DNA from: Planctomycetota bacterium
GTDB lineage: Bacteria; Planctomycetota; Planctomycetia; Pirellulales; Thermoguttaceae
Direction of reading: 5' to 3'
Length of the DNA stretch: 22,363 nt
Assembly (NCBI GenBank): GCA_018897395.1
Contig: JAHIKV010000133.1
Coordinates: 1-22,363, forward strand
The notes beneath the pieces are model-generated. The model was not told where the DNA came from, made no database searches, and worked only from the letters and a program-made list of their open reading frames with translations. Made by a program: the position numbers and the translations under genes. Shown here piece after piece: positions 1-7,784 of this stretch (its first letter is position 1; each line of letters starts with the position of its first letter).

Positions 1-2307
1 ATGTTGTACGAATGGGGCCGACACCATCCCTCGTTGGTCTTAATGCCCAACCGTGACATCGTTATGACCTACGTGGTACGGAAGGGCTACGTGGACGCGC
101 CGGACGGCCACCCGCAGTTTGGGATCGAGGCCGTCGTCAGCCACGATAACGGCCAGACGTGGGATCTCGATCACCGCTACATCCTCCACACGTGGTCGGG
201 CAACCGGAAAGGCCCCAGCGAGAACCGGCCCGGCCCTCAAGCCTGGTGGGCGAGCAGCCAGGCCACGTCCTCTGTTCTCTTACCCGACGGTTCCATTCTC
301 ACGGCATTCGGCACGGGATACCGCTCGCAACCCGGCCCGGACAACCTTCCAACTCCAAGAGACGTAGGGCTTGTGCTCTGGCGACTGGGAGACCAGCCGC
401 TGGGCGACGACCGGACCATCCGCGACGCCCCGTTCGATTCGGATATTCGCAACGTCGTCGATCCGGCGACTGGCAAGCACGGTTCCGCACCCGGAGCGAG
501 GGGACCAATTTCGGCGGCGCACGCCGGCGACGTCCTGACGCCGCTGGAACCGGGCCAAGTCAAAGTCGGCGTCGGCGGGGAAATCGGTCGGCGCATCGAC
601 GTGACCGTCAACAACAACCTGCTCGTGCTGGACGCCGAGAAGGATTTCCTTGCGGCCTTTCGCGTCAAGACTACTCCCGGCGGGTATGGCGCGTATACCG
701 GCCTGGGCAAACTGATCGACTCGGCCGTCCGGCTCGCCGTGTACACTAAGAACGAGAAGGTGATTGCCCTGAAAAAACATCTCGTGGAGGAGACGATCAA
801 GGCACAGGAGCCAGACGGTTATATCGGCATGATGGCGGCCCCGGATCGCATGCGGGGCCTGTGGGACGTTCAGGAGATGGGCTACATCATCTTCGGCCTG
901 ACAAGCGACTATCGGTGCTTCGGCGAGAAGCGTTCGCTGGAAGCGGCGAAGAAGACGGCCGATTACATCCTCCAACATTGGGCGACGCTGCCCGCCGACT
1001 GGCCCAAGCAAATCCGCGGCGATGGGGGTTTGCGCGGGGTCGCCGCCGACGTGGCCGTCAGCGGCATGGAACGGGCGCTGCTGACGCTCTACCGCGAAAC
1101 CGGCGACCAACGTTACCTGGACTTCTGCGCCCGGCAGCGAGCGTTGCCCGAGTGGAACCTGGGCATCGTCATCGGGCGGCGCGACTTGCTCGAAGGCCAC
1201 ATGTACGCCTATCTTACCCGATGTCTGGCGCAGCTTGAGTTGTACCGCCTCCAACCGGACGAGAAACTTCTGCGGCCGACCCGGCGGGTGCTCCGCTTTC
1301 AGACCGCTCAGGACGGGATGGGCATTACCGGCGCGGGCGGCCAATGGGAATGTTGGACCGACGACCAGGACGGACGAGGGGCCGTGCAGGAAACCTGCGC
1401 GACCGTGTACCAGCTTTTCGTCTACGATAGCCTGCTGCGGTTGGAAGGCAAACCGCGCTACGGCGACCTCATCGAGCGCACGGTCTACAACACCTTGTTC
1501 GCCGCCCAATCGCCCGACGGGCGGCGGATCCGCTATTACACGCCCCTGGAAGGCGACCGCATCTATCATCCGGGCGACAACTATTGCTGCCCGTGCAACT
1601 ACCGGCGGGCTATCGCGGCATTGCCGACGATGGTCTACTATCGCGCGGGGGCAGGAGCGGCCATCAGTCTCTACACGCCGTCGGAGGCAACGATCGAGTT
1701 GGCCGGCGGCGTGTCGTTGAAGGTCCGGCAAGAGACCGATTATCCGACTTCGGGCCACGTCGTGGTCCGTCTCGATCCGTCAAAGCCGGCCAAGTTCCCA
1801 CTCCAACTGCGGATTCCGCGATGGTGCCACAAAGCCGCCGTGGCGATCAATGGCCAGCCGTGGGAAAAGCCGATCGCTCCCGGCGCCTTCCTGACGATCG
1901 AGCGGCAGTGGACCGCAGGCGACCAAGTGACGCTCGACATGCCGATGCCGTGGCGGCTGGTGCTGGGGCGCAAGCGCCAGTCCGGCCGCGCCGCTGTGAT
2001 GCGCGGCCCCGTCGTCTTCTGTTTGGACCCCGCCCGGCAAGACTCGCCCCGGAACCAGGACGCCGCCGATCTGACCCGCATCATGCTCGATCCGACCTCG
2101 CTAAAGGATTTGCCGGGCGACGCCGCAATCCGGCCTGGCGGTATGGCTTGTGCGGTTCGGGCCGGCCGGGAAGGGTACGCCATGGGAGTCGCCGGCGACT
2201 TGTCGCTAAGGCTGACTGAGTTTCCCGATCCTCAGGGCAAGTGCGTCTACTTCCGCCTGCCCGATCTGAATGCGGCGGTGCCGGACGAACTGCTGGGCGA
2301 CGAGTGA
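1..2307 (+). CDS. Sialidase-like (BNR) / GH127 beta-L-arabinofuranosidase-like fusion, probably 5' partial
   Basis: The protein joins two carbohydrate-enzyme modules. Residues 1-145 look like the C-terminal part of a BNR-repeat sialidase, with one clear Asp-box (SHDNGQTW, residues 47-54). From about residue 165 to the end it matches the GH127 (former DUF1680) family: GGEIGRRI and NNLL near the start, then 'YTGLGKLID', then 'DGYIG'. The GH127 active-site pattern is present: Glu450 in WECW as likely acid/base, Glu464-x-Cys466, and the Cys529-Cys530 pair in CCPCN. In the family these provide the zinc ligands and the cysteine nucleophile. The likely role is removal of sugar residues from plant or algal polysaccharide. 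The sialidase half lacks its N-terminal blades and begins at base 1, so the true start is probably upstream. No signal peptide is visible for that reason. The GH127 call is firm; the meaning of the fusion is not. Confidence 0.85.
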   Translation: MLYEWGRHHPSLVLMPNRDIVMTYVVRKGYVDAPDGHPQFGIEAVVSHDNGQTWDLDHRYILHTWSGNRKGPSENRPGPQAWWASSQATSSVLLPDGSILTAFGTGYRSQPGPDNLPTPRDVGLVLWRLGDQPLGDDRTIRDAPFDSDIRNVVDPATGKHGSAPGARGPISAAHAGDVLTPLEPGQVKVGVGGEIGRRIDVTVNNNLLVLDAEKDFLAAFRVKTTPGGYGAYTGLGKLIDSAVRLAVYTKNEKVIALKKHLVEETIKAQEPDGYIGMMAAPDRMRGLWDVQEMGYIIFGLTSDYRCFGEKRSLEAAKKTADYILQHWATLPADWPKQIRGDGGLRGVAADVAVSGMERALLTLYRETGDQRYLDFCARQRALPEWNLGIVIGRRDLLEGHMYAYLTRCLAQLELYRLQPDEKLLRPTRRVLRFQTAQDGMGITGAGGQWECWTDDQDGRGAVQETCATVYQLFVYDSLLRLEGKPRYGDLIERTVYNTLFAAQSPDGRRIRYYTPLEGDRIYHPGDNYCCPCNYRRAIAALPTMVYYRAGAGAAISLYTPSEATIELAGGVSLKVRQETDYPTSGHVVVRLDPSKPAKFPLQLRIPRWCHKAAVAINGQPWEKPIAPGAFLTIERQWTAGDQVTLDMPMPWRLVLGRKRQSGRAAVMRGPVVFCLDPARQDSPRNQDAADLTRIMLDPTSLKDLPGDAAIRPGGMACAVRAGREGYAMGVAGDLSLRLTEFPDPQGKCVYFRLPDLNAAVPDELLGDE

Positions 2308-2556
2308 TTGGCGGCGTACCACACCGACGGCATGGCGATCGACGGGAAGGCGTTTTGATCCCAACTGCGATCGAAAAAAACGGCGTCGGGAACCTTTTTT
2401 CAGCCGACTTGTCTTTCTGGATAGTCTATGCGGCCGAAAAGTTCGCCCGTCCGGGGGGATTTTTGGGCAAGCCCTATCATTACGCCCCATTGATTCGTAG
2501 AATCGAAGGTGAAGAGTTGTCGTTAGCTCATCGCCTCCCAATGGGGAATCCGAGTC
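2308..2556. other. Intergenic stretch after the GH127 gene, with 16 in-frame sense codons past the stop
   Basis: The TGA at 2305-2307 is followed in the same frame by 16 codons (2308-2355) that read like protein (LAAYHTDGMAIDGKAF) before a second TGA at 2356-2358. The rest, up to the GTG start at 2557, is lower in GC and contains A-run and T-run tracts around 2373-2400. No gene, strong hairpin or convincing promoter was seen. Confidence 0.4.
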
Positions 2557-4272
2557 GTGCCGACTTTGTTCGTCATCCGCGGGGCCGACCAGGGCTGCCG
2601 CTTCGAGTTGACCGAACCCATCGAGCACTTGGGGCGCGACCCGTCCAGCACCATCCAAATCCATGACACCGAGGTCTCCCGCCACCACGCCGAAATCCGC
2701 CGCGTCGAGAACGACTACGAAATCTCGGACTTGAACAGCTCGAACGGGGCGTTCGTCAACGGTCAGCGGGTCAGCCGCCACAATCTCGTCAGCGGCGACC
2801 AGCTCCAGGTCGGCCGCACGCTGATGCTGTATACCGGCCCGGCCGAGGAGAGCCAGGAGGACCTGGCCGACGTGGTGAGCATCGGCCCGCCGTCCGAGCC
2901 GGGCGACCACTCGCGGATCGTCCGCTCGGTCACTCAGCAGGAGGGGAGCCGCATCTTCGACCTCCAGTCGGAGCTGCCGCAAAACTCCTGGCTCGCCCGG
3001 GCGCGGAGCAACTTGCAGGTGATGTACCGCACCGCGCTGGCGGTGAGCCACACGCTGGACATCGACCAGTTGTTGCAGCGGATCATGGAACTGATCTTCG
3101 AGTGGGTAGAGGCCGATCGGGGTTGCATCATGCTCATGGACCCGGCCGCGAAGACGCTTCGGCCCAAGGTCCGCCGCACCCGCAAGGGCGTCCCCGCCGA
3201 CGAGCGGATCACCATCAGCAAAACGATCCTCGACTACGTGATCGAGCGGAAAGAAGGGGTGCTGACCAGCGACGCGCGGGAGGACGAACGTTGGGACCCC
3301 GGCGGGAGCATCGTGCAGATGGGGGTCCGCGAGGCGATCTGCGTGCCCATGCAGGGCCGCTACGACGTGGTCGGCGCGATCTACATCGACACCTCGACTT
3401 CCGCCCAGCAGTTGATCCAGCGGGGAGGGGTCAACCGCTTCACCGAGGACCACCTGAAGCTGATGATCGCCATCGGGCATCAGGCGGCCCTGGCCGTCGA
3501 AGACACCCGATACTACTCCGCAATGGTCCAGGCCGAGCGGCTGGCGGCCGTCGGGCAAACCATCGCCACCCTTTCGCACCATATCAAAAACATCCTCCAG
3601 GGCATACGCGGCGGAAGCTATCTGATCGAGATGGGGCTTAAGGACCACGACGACGAGGTCACCCGGAAAGGATGGACAATCGTCGAGCGGAACCAGAACC
3701 GGATTTCCGCCCTGGTGCTGGACATGCTCACCTTCAGCAAGGAGCGCGAACCAGACCTCTGCACCGCCGAGCTGAACGAAGTGGTCGCCGAGGTGATCGA
3801 GCTGACGCGCGTCCGGGCGGAAGAAACGCAGGTCGAGTTGATCTGGCGCCCCGGCGAGCCGATGCCCTCGCTGGTGTTCGATCCCGAGGGAATCCATCGC
3901 GCCGTGCTGAACGTGGTCGCCAACGCCGTCGACGCGGTCGGCGACCGCGAGGCGCCCGGCCGGGTCGAGGTCGCCTCGCAGTACCTGCCCCAGGAAGCGA
4001 TCGTGCGGATCACCGTCGAGGACAACGGGCCGGGTATTCCCGCCGACCAAATGGAGCACCTCTTCAGCCCGTTCATTTCGTCGAAGAAGAGCCGCGGCAC
4101 GGGCCTGGGGCTGCCGGTCAGCAAAAAAATACTCGGCGAGCACGACGGCCGGATCCTCGTCCAGAGCGAGCCGGGCAAAGGGTGCCGTTTCACGCTCGAA
4201 CTGCCCGCCACGCTGCCGCAGGATGACCAGAATACGACGTCCTTCGACACAATGGAACCGGAGGTGTCTTGA
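2557..4272 (+). CDS. FHA-GAF sensor histidine kinase
   Basis: This is a 571-aa cytoplasmic two-component kinase with no membrane segment. Residues 1-100 are an FHA domain, with Gly26-Arg27, Ser41-Arg42-His43 and Asn63-Gly64 plus Asn68-Gly69, the residues that bind phosphothreonine in this fold. Residues about 150-320 are a GAF domain. The dimerisation/phosphoacceptor helix contains SHHIKN with His341 as likely phosphorylated residue. The HATPase domain shows the N box (Asn452, Asn456), the G1 box (DNGPGIP, 489-495) and the G2 box (GTGLGL, 514-519). It probably reads phosphorylation by Ser/Thr kinases through FHA and a small ligand through GAF. The GTG start at 2557 is chosen because FHA homology begins at once; only a weak GGGAA lies upstream. 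No response regulator is adjacent, so the output partner is unknown. Confidence 0.9.
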   Translation: MPTLFVIRGADQGCRFELTEPIEHLGRDPSSTIQIHDTEVSRHHAEIRRVENDYEISDLNSSNGAFVNGQRVSRHNLVSGDQLQVGRTLMLYTGPAEESQEDLADVVSIGPPSEPGDHSRIVRSVTQQEGSRIFDLQSELPQNSWLARARSNLQVMYRTALAVSHTLDIDQLLQRIMELIFEWVEADRGCIMLMDPAAKTLRPKVRRTRKGVPADERITISKTILDYVIERKEGVLTSDAREDERWDPGGSIVQMGVREAICVPMQGRYDVVGAIYIDTSTSAQQLIQRGGVNRFTEDHLKLMIAIGHQAALAVEDTRYYSAMVQAERLAAVGQTIATLSHHIKNILQGIRGGSYLIEMGLKDHDDEVTRKGWTIVERNQNRISALVLDMLTFSKEREPDLCTAELNEVVAEVIELTRVRAEETQVELIWRPGEPMPSLVFDPEGIHRAVLNVVANAVDAVGDREAPGRVEVASQYLPQEAIVRITVEDNGPGIPADQMEHLFSPFISSKKSRGTGLGLPVSKKILGEHDGRILVQSEPGKGCRFTLELPATLPQDDQNTTSFDTMEPEVS

Positions 4273-4292
4273 TTCTCAGGATACTAACGTCA

Positions 4293-4375
4293 CAATAGCC
4301 GGGGGCTAACAACCCCCGGAATTTTCTCGGATTGCGGAAGTATCACTCCGGGGGCTGTTAGCCCCCGGCTATTGC
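4293..4375. repeat. Paired GC-rich hairpins forming a larger inverted repeat
   Basis: Two hairpins sit 28 bp apart, 4299-4319 (7-bp stem) and 4348-4368 (9-bp stem). They also pair with each other: the 18 bases at 4294-4311 are the exact reverse complement of 4357-4374 (gttagcccccggctattg). The same 18-mer recurs at 20426-20443, so this is a dispersed element. It lies just after a kinase gene and could act as a terminator or transcript-end protector, although there is no T-run. Confidence 0.85.
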
Positions 4376-4399
4376 GACCGGCGGGAAAGAACTATTTTC

Positions 4400-5077
4400 A
4401 TGAGCAAATATCAAGTGGCGGTGGTCCGCCGGCCGGACAAGTGGAAGCCCGAGTGCGCCGACGACGTCCCGCTGGAGCTAAAGGGACCGGTCGAGGTGTT
4501 GGCCGAATCGGACGACCTGTTTGCGGCCGTGGACCGGGCGATCGAGCACAACCAGAGCCAAAAGTCACAACAAGGAGGCCGCTGGGCGGTCGTGGTCGAG
4601 CCGGGCAGCGCGGGCCGCGCCTGGCCGGCCGCGCGAATCTGCACCCCGCTCACCTACAAAGTCGTCGCCATTTGGTGGCCCGACGGATGGGAACCCGGTT
4701 CTCCGCTGGACGTGCCGAATTGCGTCCGCCAATCCGAGGAGCAAGCCGACGGCCACTGGCTCGGCTATGCACGGGCCGAGGCCACCGTGCTGGGCCTGAA
4801 CCGGCAGTGCATGGACCATCCGGGCGCGACGTGGTACGTCGTCGCGGCCGTCGAGAACGAAGTACTCTCGCGGACGGTTTCCTACGATTCGGCCGGCACG
4901 GAAACCGCAACGGAAGTTCGCCGCATGCACGTCATCCGACCGGCGGAAGGGGGCCGCGGCGATTGCTTGCTCTGCCCCGCCGGTTCGTTCCCATGCGCCG
5001 AGGCCGATTGGTCCAGCCAACCGCAAACGGTTTCCATCCGTCACGTTCGACCCTTCGGCACGACGGCCAAGAGTTGA
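4400..5077 (+). CDS. Unrecognised protein with an internal duplication
   Basis: I do not recognise this 225-aa protein. It has no signal peptide or membrane segment. It contains two related halves: residues 4-69 and 86-153 share the order Y-x-V-x-x-V/I, then P-D-x-W-x-P, then D-V-P, an alpha-helical stretch with A..N, and W-x-V-V near the end. This suggests duplication of an alpha/beta unit of about 65 residues. A CLLC pair near residue 190 is the only metal-ligand-like motif. The ATG at 4400 is supported by GGGAAAGA about ten bases upstream. It lies after the hairpin pair, so it is probably transcribed apart from the kinase. Coding quality and GC are like its neighbours. Real gene likely; function unknown. 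Confidence 0.7.
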   Translation: MSKYQVAVVRRPDKWKPECADDVPLELKGPVEVLAESDDLFAAVDRAIEHNQSQKSQQGGRWAVVVEPGSAGRAWPAARICTPLTYKVVAIWWPDGWEPGSPLDVPNCVRQSEEQADGHWLGYARAEATVLGLNRQCMDHPGATWYVVAAVENEVLSRTVSYDSAGTETATEVRRMHVIRPAEGGRGDCLLCPAGSFPCAEADWSSQPQTVSIRHVRPFGTTAKS

Positions 5078-5084
5078 CCCTCCT

Positions 5085-5142
5085 AACCTGAGTTCGGGAT
5101 AAAAGCTATTGGTTGCTCATTTACTTATCCTGTACTCAGGTT
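5085..5142. repeat. Imperfect inverted repeat between convergent genes
   Basis: The arms 5085-5102 (aacctgagttcgggataa) and 5125-5142 match as reverse complements at 15 of 18 positions, with a 22-bp spacer. The right arm contains the last codons and stop of the minus-strand gene ending at 5125. It may be a bidirectional terminator for the converging genes or a degraded mobile repeat. Confidence 0.6.
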
Positions 5143-5382
5143 CAGTAGTTCGCCAAGCTCGGGCGGCATGGGGAGCGCGAGGGCGTCCGGCTCTCGACGA
5201 AGGGCGTTGAGGACCTGTTCGAGTTGTTCGACCGGATCGAGGTCTAGATCGAGGAAGAGGAGTTTTCGCCCTTTCAACTCACATCCGCCCCCGCCGCCGC
5301 CGGCCAGCCACTCTTGGCGGACGGTGTAGCCGAGCCGGACGGCCACGTCGAGGGCTTGCTCCAATATCTCCACCGTGTGCAT
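5125..5382 (-). CDS. Small conserved hypothetical protein (85 aa)
   Basis: This acidic 85-aa protein starts at ATG 5382, with GGAG about twelve bases upstream on the minus strand. It has an N-terminal helix (EILEQALDVAVRLGY), a glycine run (residues 28-33) before a Cys-Glu, a strand 'KLLFLDLDLD', then a helix 'PVEQLEQVLNAL' and a PPEL ending. It has no membrane segment. From memory it resembles small planctomycete proteins with a Glu-x-G-x-C...LF-D...EQL pattern, but I cannot name a function. Its 3' end lies in an imperfect inverted repeat and its 5' flank holds a REPIN-like element. Confidence that it is a gene is moderate to good; no role is claimed. Confidence 0.65.
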   Translation of the reverse strand: MHTVEILEQALDVAVRLGYTVRQEWLAGGGGGGCELKGRKLLFLDLDLDPVEQLEQVLNALRREPDALALPMPPELGELLNLSTG

Positions 5383-5437
5383 CCTTGCTTCTCCAAAGCG
5401 GAAAGGGCCGTCCCGAGAACGCGAGCAAAAGTCGCCT

Positions 5438-5531
5438 CATTAGCCCGCCGTGAATACGCGGCGGGCCGGGTTGAGGGTGTAAATCGCCGTCCCCGGTGTA
5501 TGCCCCGGGTGTATTCACCCGGGGCTAAATG
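5438..5531. repeat. REPIN-like element, family A, copy 1
   Basis: The left half (5439-5465) starts ATTAGCCC and folds as CCCGCCG...CGGCGGG. The right half (5503-5530) folds as CCCCGGGTG/TATT/CACCCGGGG and ends GGCTAAAT. The two halves face each other and differ in stem sequence. Just inside the right half, a shortened copy of its first 13 bases sits at 5491-5502. It lies between the divergent genes at 5382 and 5723. Confidence 0.85.
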
Positions 5532-5722
5532 CCGGCGGCGGCGATTATAGCGGCTTCGATTACAGTTGGCGAGTCGAATTCGACGATACCGGCAACGAAG
5601 TAAGTGCTTTTCCGGGCTGGAGTTAAGACGCGGCGACCCGGAAAGAGGGCGAGAACGCCGCCAATGGGTTAGTCGGGCGAAAGCGGCGTTCTGCGCAGAA
5701 TCGCGCGATTTCGAGAACTTCA
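5532..5722. other. Remainder of the 340-bp divergent intergenic region
   Basis: This part should carry the promoter of the kinase at 5723. The only structure seen is a 10-bp inverted repeat, 5652-5661 with 5683-5692 (agaacgccgc / gcggcgttct) around a 21-nt loop, ending about 30 bases before the start codon. A regulatory role is possible but unsupported. No clear -35/-10 pair was found. Confidence 0.35.
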
Positions 5723-6586
5723 ATGAAGTGGGGGGGTAAGGTCGTGGCTACCAATCGCATCGGGGATGAGCAAAACCTCCAAAAGCAAATCGACGTTCTC
5801 AAGCAGCGGCTTGCTCAGGCACAACGGCTGACCGCGTTGGGCGAATTGGTAGGCACCACCACCCACGAGTTCAACAACGTGCTGATGACCATTCTCAACT
5901 ACGCGAAGATGGGGATGCGCCACAAAGATGCCAAGACCCGCGACAAGTGCTTCAATAAAATTTTTGCCTCGGCCAATCGTGCGGCGACGATCACCAACAC
6001 CGTCTTGGGAATGGCGCGGAACCGCTCCGCCGGCCAGGAACCGACCGATCTGGTAAAACTGGTAGACGACACGCTGATGTTGCTGGAACGGGAGATGAAC
6101 AAGTACCGGATAGTGGTCGAGAAGAGCTATCAGTCAATTCCGCCGGCGATGGTCAACGGCAACCAGATACAACAGGTGTTGTTGAACCTTCTGATCAACG
6201 CCCGGCAGTCGATGCCCGGCGGCGGACGCCTTTGGATCAAGTTGCTTAACGACCCCGAGAACAACATGATCGACATGGTGGTCCGCGACAACGGCAGCGG
6301 TATTCCGGCCGACAAGCTGCCGCGGATTTTCGAGTCGTTCTATACGACAAAGAACGGCCCGGACACCAGCGGCAAGGGCGGCACCGGCCTGGGGCTGTCG
6401 ATGTGCCGCGACATCATCGAGGCTCATCGCGGGCGGATTCGCGTCGACAGCACGATCGGCAAAGGGACCGCCTTCACGCTGAAATTCCCCGTCGCCTCGA
6501 AGCCCGCCCGAAAACTCCCGTCCGCCGTCTTGTCGATTGCCATGCCCGTCGGCGCAACCGCGCAACCGCCGGTGGGAAGTGGATAG
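5723..6586 (+). CDS. Soluble sensor histidine kinase
   Basis: This 287-aa protein is essentially a bare kinase core. A coiled-coil helix (residues 15-40) leads into the phosphoacceptor segment TTTHEFNNVL, with His48 the likely phosphorylated residue. The HATPase region shows the N box ('LLNLLINARQSM'), G1 box (DNGSGIPADK), F box (FESFYTTK) and G2 box (GTGLGLSM). There is no membrane segment or sensor domain, so input probably comes through a partner protein. The C-terminal 30 residues are Ala/Pro-rich and likely disordered. The ATG at 5723 is used; the GTG at 5744 in the same frame has a G-rich tract upstream and is an alternative. No response regulator is adjacent. Confidence 0.88.
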   Translation: MKWGGKVVATNRIGDEQNLQKQIDVLKQRLAQAQRLTALGELVGTTTHEFNNVLMTILNYAKMGMRHKDAKTRDKCFNKIFASANRAATITNTVLGMARNRSAGQEPTDLVKLVDDTLMLLEREMNKYRIVVEKSYQSIPPAMVNGNQIQQVLLNLLINARQSMPGGGRLWIKLLNDPENNMIDMVVRDNGSGIPADKLPRIFESFYTTKNGPDTSGKGGTGLGLSMCRDIIEAHRGRIRVDSTIGKGTAFTLKFPVASKPARKLPSAVLSIAMPVGATAQPPVGSG

Positions 6587-6641
6587 CGGACGCTTACGGG
6601 CAGTGTTGCAGTTTGTTTACGGTAGCGTTCTCGCCGTATGC

Positions 6642-7019
6642 TCATTCGGGCAGCGGCGGAACAAAGGCCCACAGGCAAATTGCCAGACAGCAAAGCGCGC
6701 CGATCAGCACCGCACTCAGATGCCACCGCCATTTGCGAGGACCGACGGCTATGCGGATTATTGCGGCTGCCGGCACTGCAATCGCCAGCCATGCCAATTC
6801 TGCGGCGACGTTCGAGAGGCTTTTTCCACTACAGTCGATGAGGTTGCACACGGCCCAAGTCCAATAGGGCAAAACAAAAGCGGAAAGCTCCCAGAGTCGC
6901 CATTGTGCCCGATGTCGCCCAAGAAAAATCACTAGAACGGACGGGAGACTTGTTATAAAGAGGAATACACCCCAAAAACACGCCAAGCCGACGAGTGCCC
7001 CTAATAAGTGTACAATCAT
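6642..7019 (-). CDS. Small integral membrane protein (125 aa)
   Basis: No family is recognised. Four hydrophobic segments are visible at about residues 4-33, 42-61, 70-92 and 98-120, with short polar loops (RHRAQW, PRKWRW) whose positive charge suggests they face the cytoplasm. The ATG at 7019 is preceded by AGAGGG about five bases upstream, a good ribosome-binding site, which is the best argument that this is a gene. The end is PPLPE. It is the most downstream gene of the minus-strand accessory block, 115 bp after the 68-aa protein gene. Function unknown. Confidence 0.6.
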   Translation of the reverse strand: MIVHLLGALVGLACFWGVFLFITSLPSVLVIFLGRHRAQWRLWELSAFVLPYWTWAVCNLIDCSGKSLSNVAAELAWLAIAVPAAAIIRIAVGPRKWRWHLSAVLIGALCCLAICLWAFVPPLPE

Positions 7020-7134
7020 TTGGCCCTCTGGAGTCCAGACACGTGCAAGTGTCGATGTTCATCCACTCTCCAAGGCGATGATTGGCCCAAAATGCAACGC
7101 GATCCGGCGAGTATCGTTGTCCGCGAGCGCCTTG

Positions 7135-7341
7135 TCAGGCTGCCCCCACGCCCTCGGCGGGAAGGAAACTGAGATACTCTCGGACCTCTAGCTGCATGCG
7201 ATCGATCTCTGCCAAGAAGCTGGAAACGGCCGCGTGGTAATTGACGGGGTTCGTCTCCGTCCTGCGCAGATGGGCCACTTGGTCCTGAAACCAACTGATT
7301 CGCTCCAGAGTCGTTTGTAGTTGGTGATCGTTGGCGATCAT
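7135..7341 (-). CDS. Small partner protein (68 aa) coupled to the nucleotidyltransferase
   Basis: The start is placed at ATG 7341, because GGGAGG lies five bases upstream and the ATG overlaps the stop of the preceding gene as ATGA; a longer in-frame opening to 7401 has no such support. The protein begins MIANDHQLQTTLERISWFQ and is predicted to be mostly alpha-helical, with a second helix 'SFLAEIDRMQLEVREYL'. From memory, similar short proteins occur beside small nucleotidyltransferases, and the N-terminus resembles 'MI.N..Q' antitoxin-like proteins. The coupled stop-start suggests a fixed ratio with its partner. A toxin-antitoxin role is inference. Confidence 0.72.
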   Translation of the reverse strand: MIANDHQLQTTLERISWFQDQVAHLRRTETNPVNYHAAVSSFLAEIDRMQLEVREYLSFLPAEGVGAA

Positions 7342-7784
7342 GTTGCCTCCCGGATGATTTCCACAATGCCGCGTTGGCCGCCCTCGCGGCGAACCTGCCA
7401 ATATTCTATCATCGCCTGCTCACCGCCCATTGCCCCGGAGCGGCGCGTCCAGAACACGCTCGCTCCAAAGCGGGCTTCCGCTTCCATGTGCTGAAATATC
7501 AAGGTCGCCTCGCCCGTCACGGATGCCAAGTCGAACGTATCCTCCATCAGCAGTACGAGGTCAACGTCGTTCGGCTCCGCCTTGGCGGTGATGAACGATC
7601 CGAAAACAACAAAGCGGGCCAACTGCCCAGTCGACGTCGCAAGCTCATAGAGGTGGTTCAGCCGACCAGCCACGGCCCGACGTTGCACCGATCCTTTGCC
7701 GAAGCGCTCGAGAACCTCCGACAACGTTGCACGATATACGCCGGGTGGAAGGTCTCCTTCCTCGTTGAAAGCCGGCAATGCCAT
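7338..7784 (-). CDS. MNT-like nucleotidyltransferase-fold protein (DUF6932-like)
   Basis: The 148-aa protein starts at ATG 7784, with GAGGGG eight bases upstream; an in-frame ATG at 7835 lacks this and adds a non-conserved leader. The N-terminus 'MALPAFNEEGDLPPGVY' is typical of DUF6932. The polymerase-beta fold core is visible: Gly62-Ser63 followed by Asp73-x-Asp75 in NDVDLVLLM, the metal-binding pair of minimal nucleotidyltransferases. The usual second glycine of the GS loop is not obvious. Proteins of this group modify RNA or proteins with nucleotides, often in toxin-antitoxin pairs. Its stop overlaps the next gene's start (ATGA). The substrate is unknown. Confidence 0.8.
   Translation of the reverse strand: MALPAFNEEGDLPPGVYRATLSEVLERFGKGSVQRRAVAGRLNHLYELATSTGQLARFVVFGSFITAKAEPNDVDLVLLMEDTFDLASVTGEATLIFQHMEAEARFGASVFWTRRSGAMGGEQAMIEYWQVRREGGQRGIVEIIREAT

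Noticed and set aside
280..1758. 492-codon open frame on the minus strand opposite the GH127 gene
   Set aside because: No recognisable domain; the plus-strand frame carries the family motifs and catalytic residues.
2206..4143. Long 645-codon open frame on the minus strand
   Set aside because: It is the antisense shadow of the FHA-GAF kinase: its translation shows no domain, is rich in His/Asp/Arg/Gly as expected from GC-rich codon complement, and the plus strand has complete kinase motifs.
5532..5722. Possible tRNA or small RNA gene suggested by the hairpin at 5652-5692
   Set aside because: No cloverleaf, anticodon arm or T-arm consensus could be made; only one stem is present.
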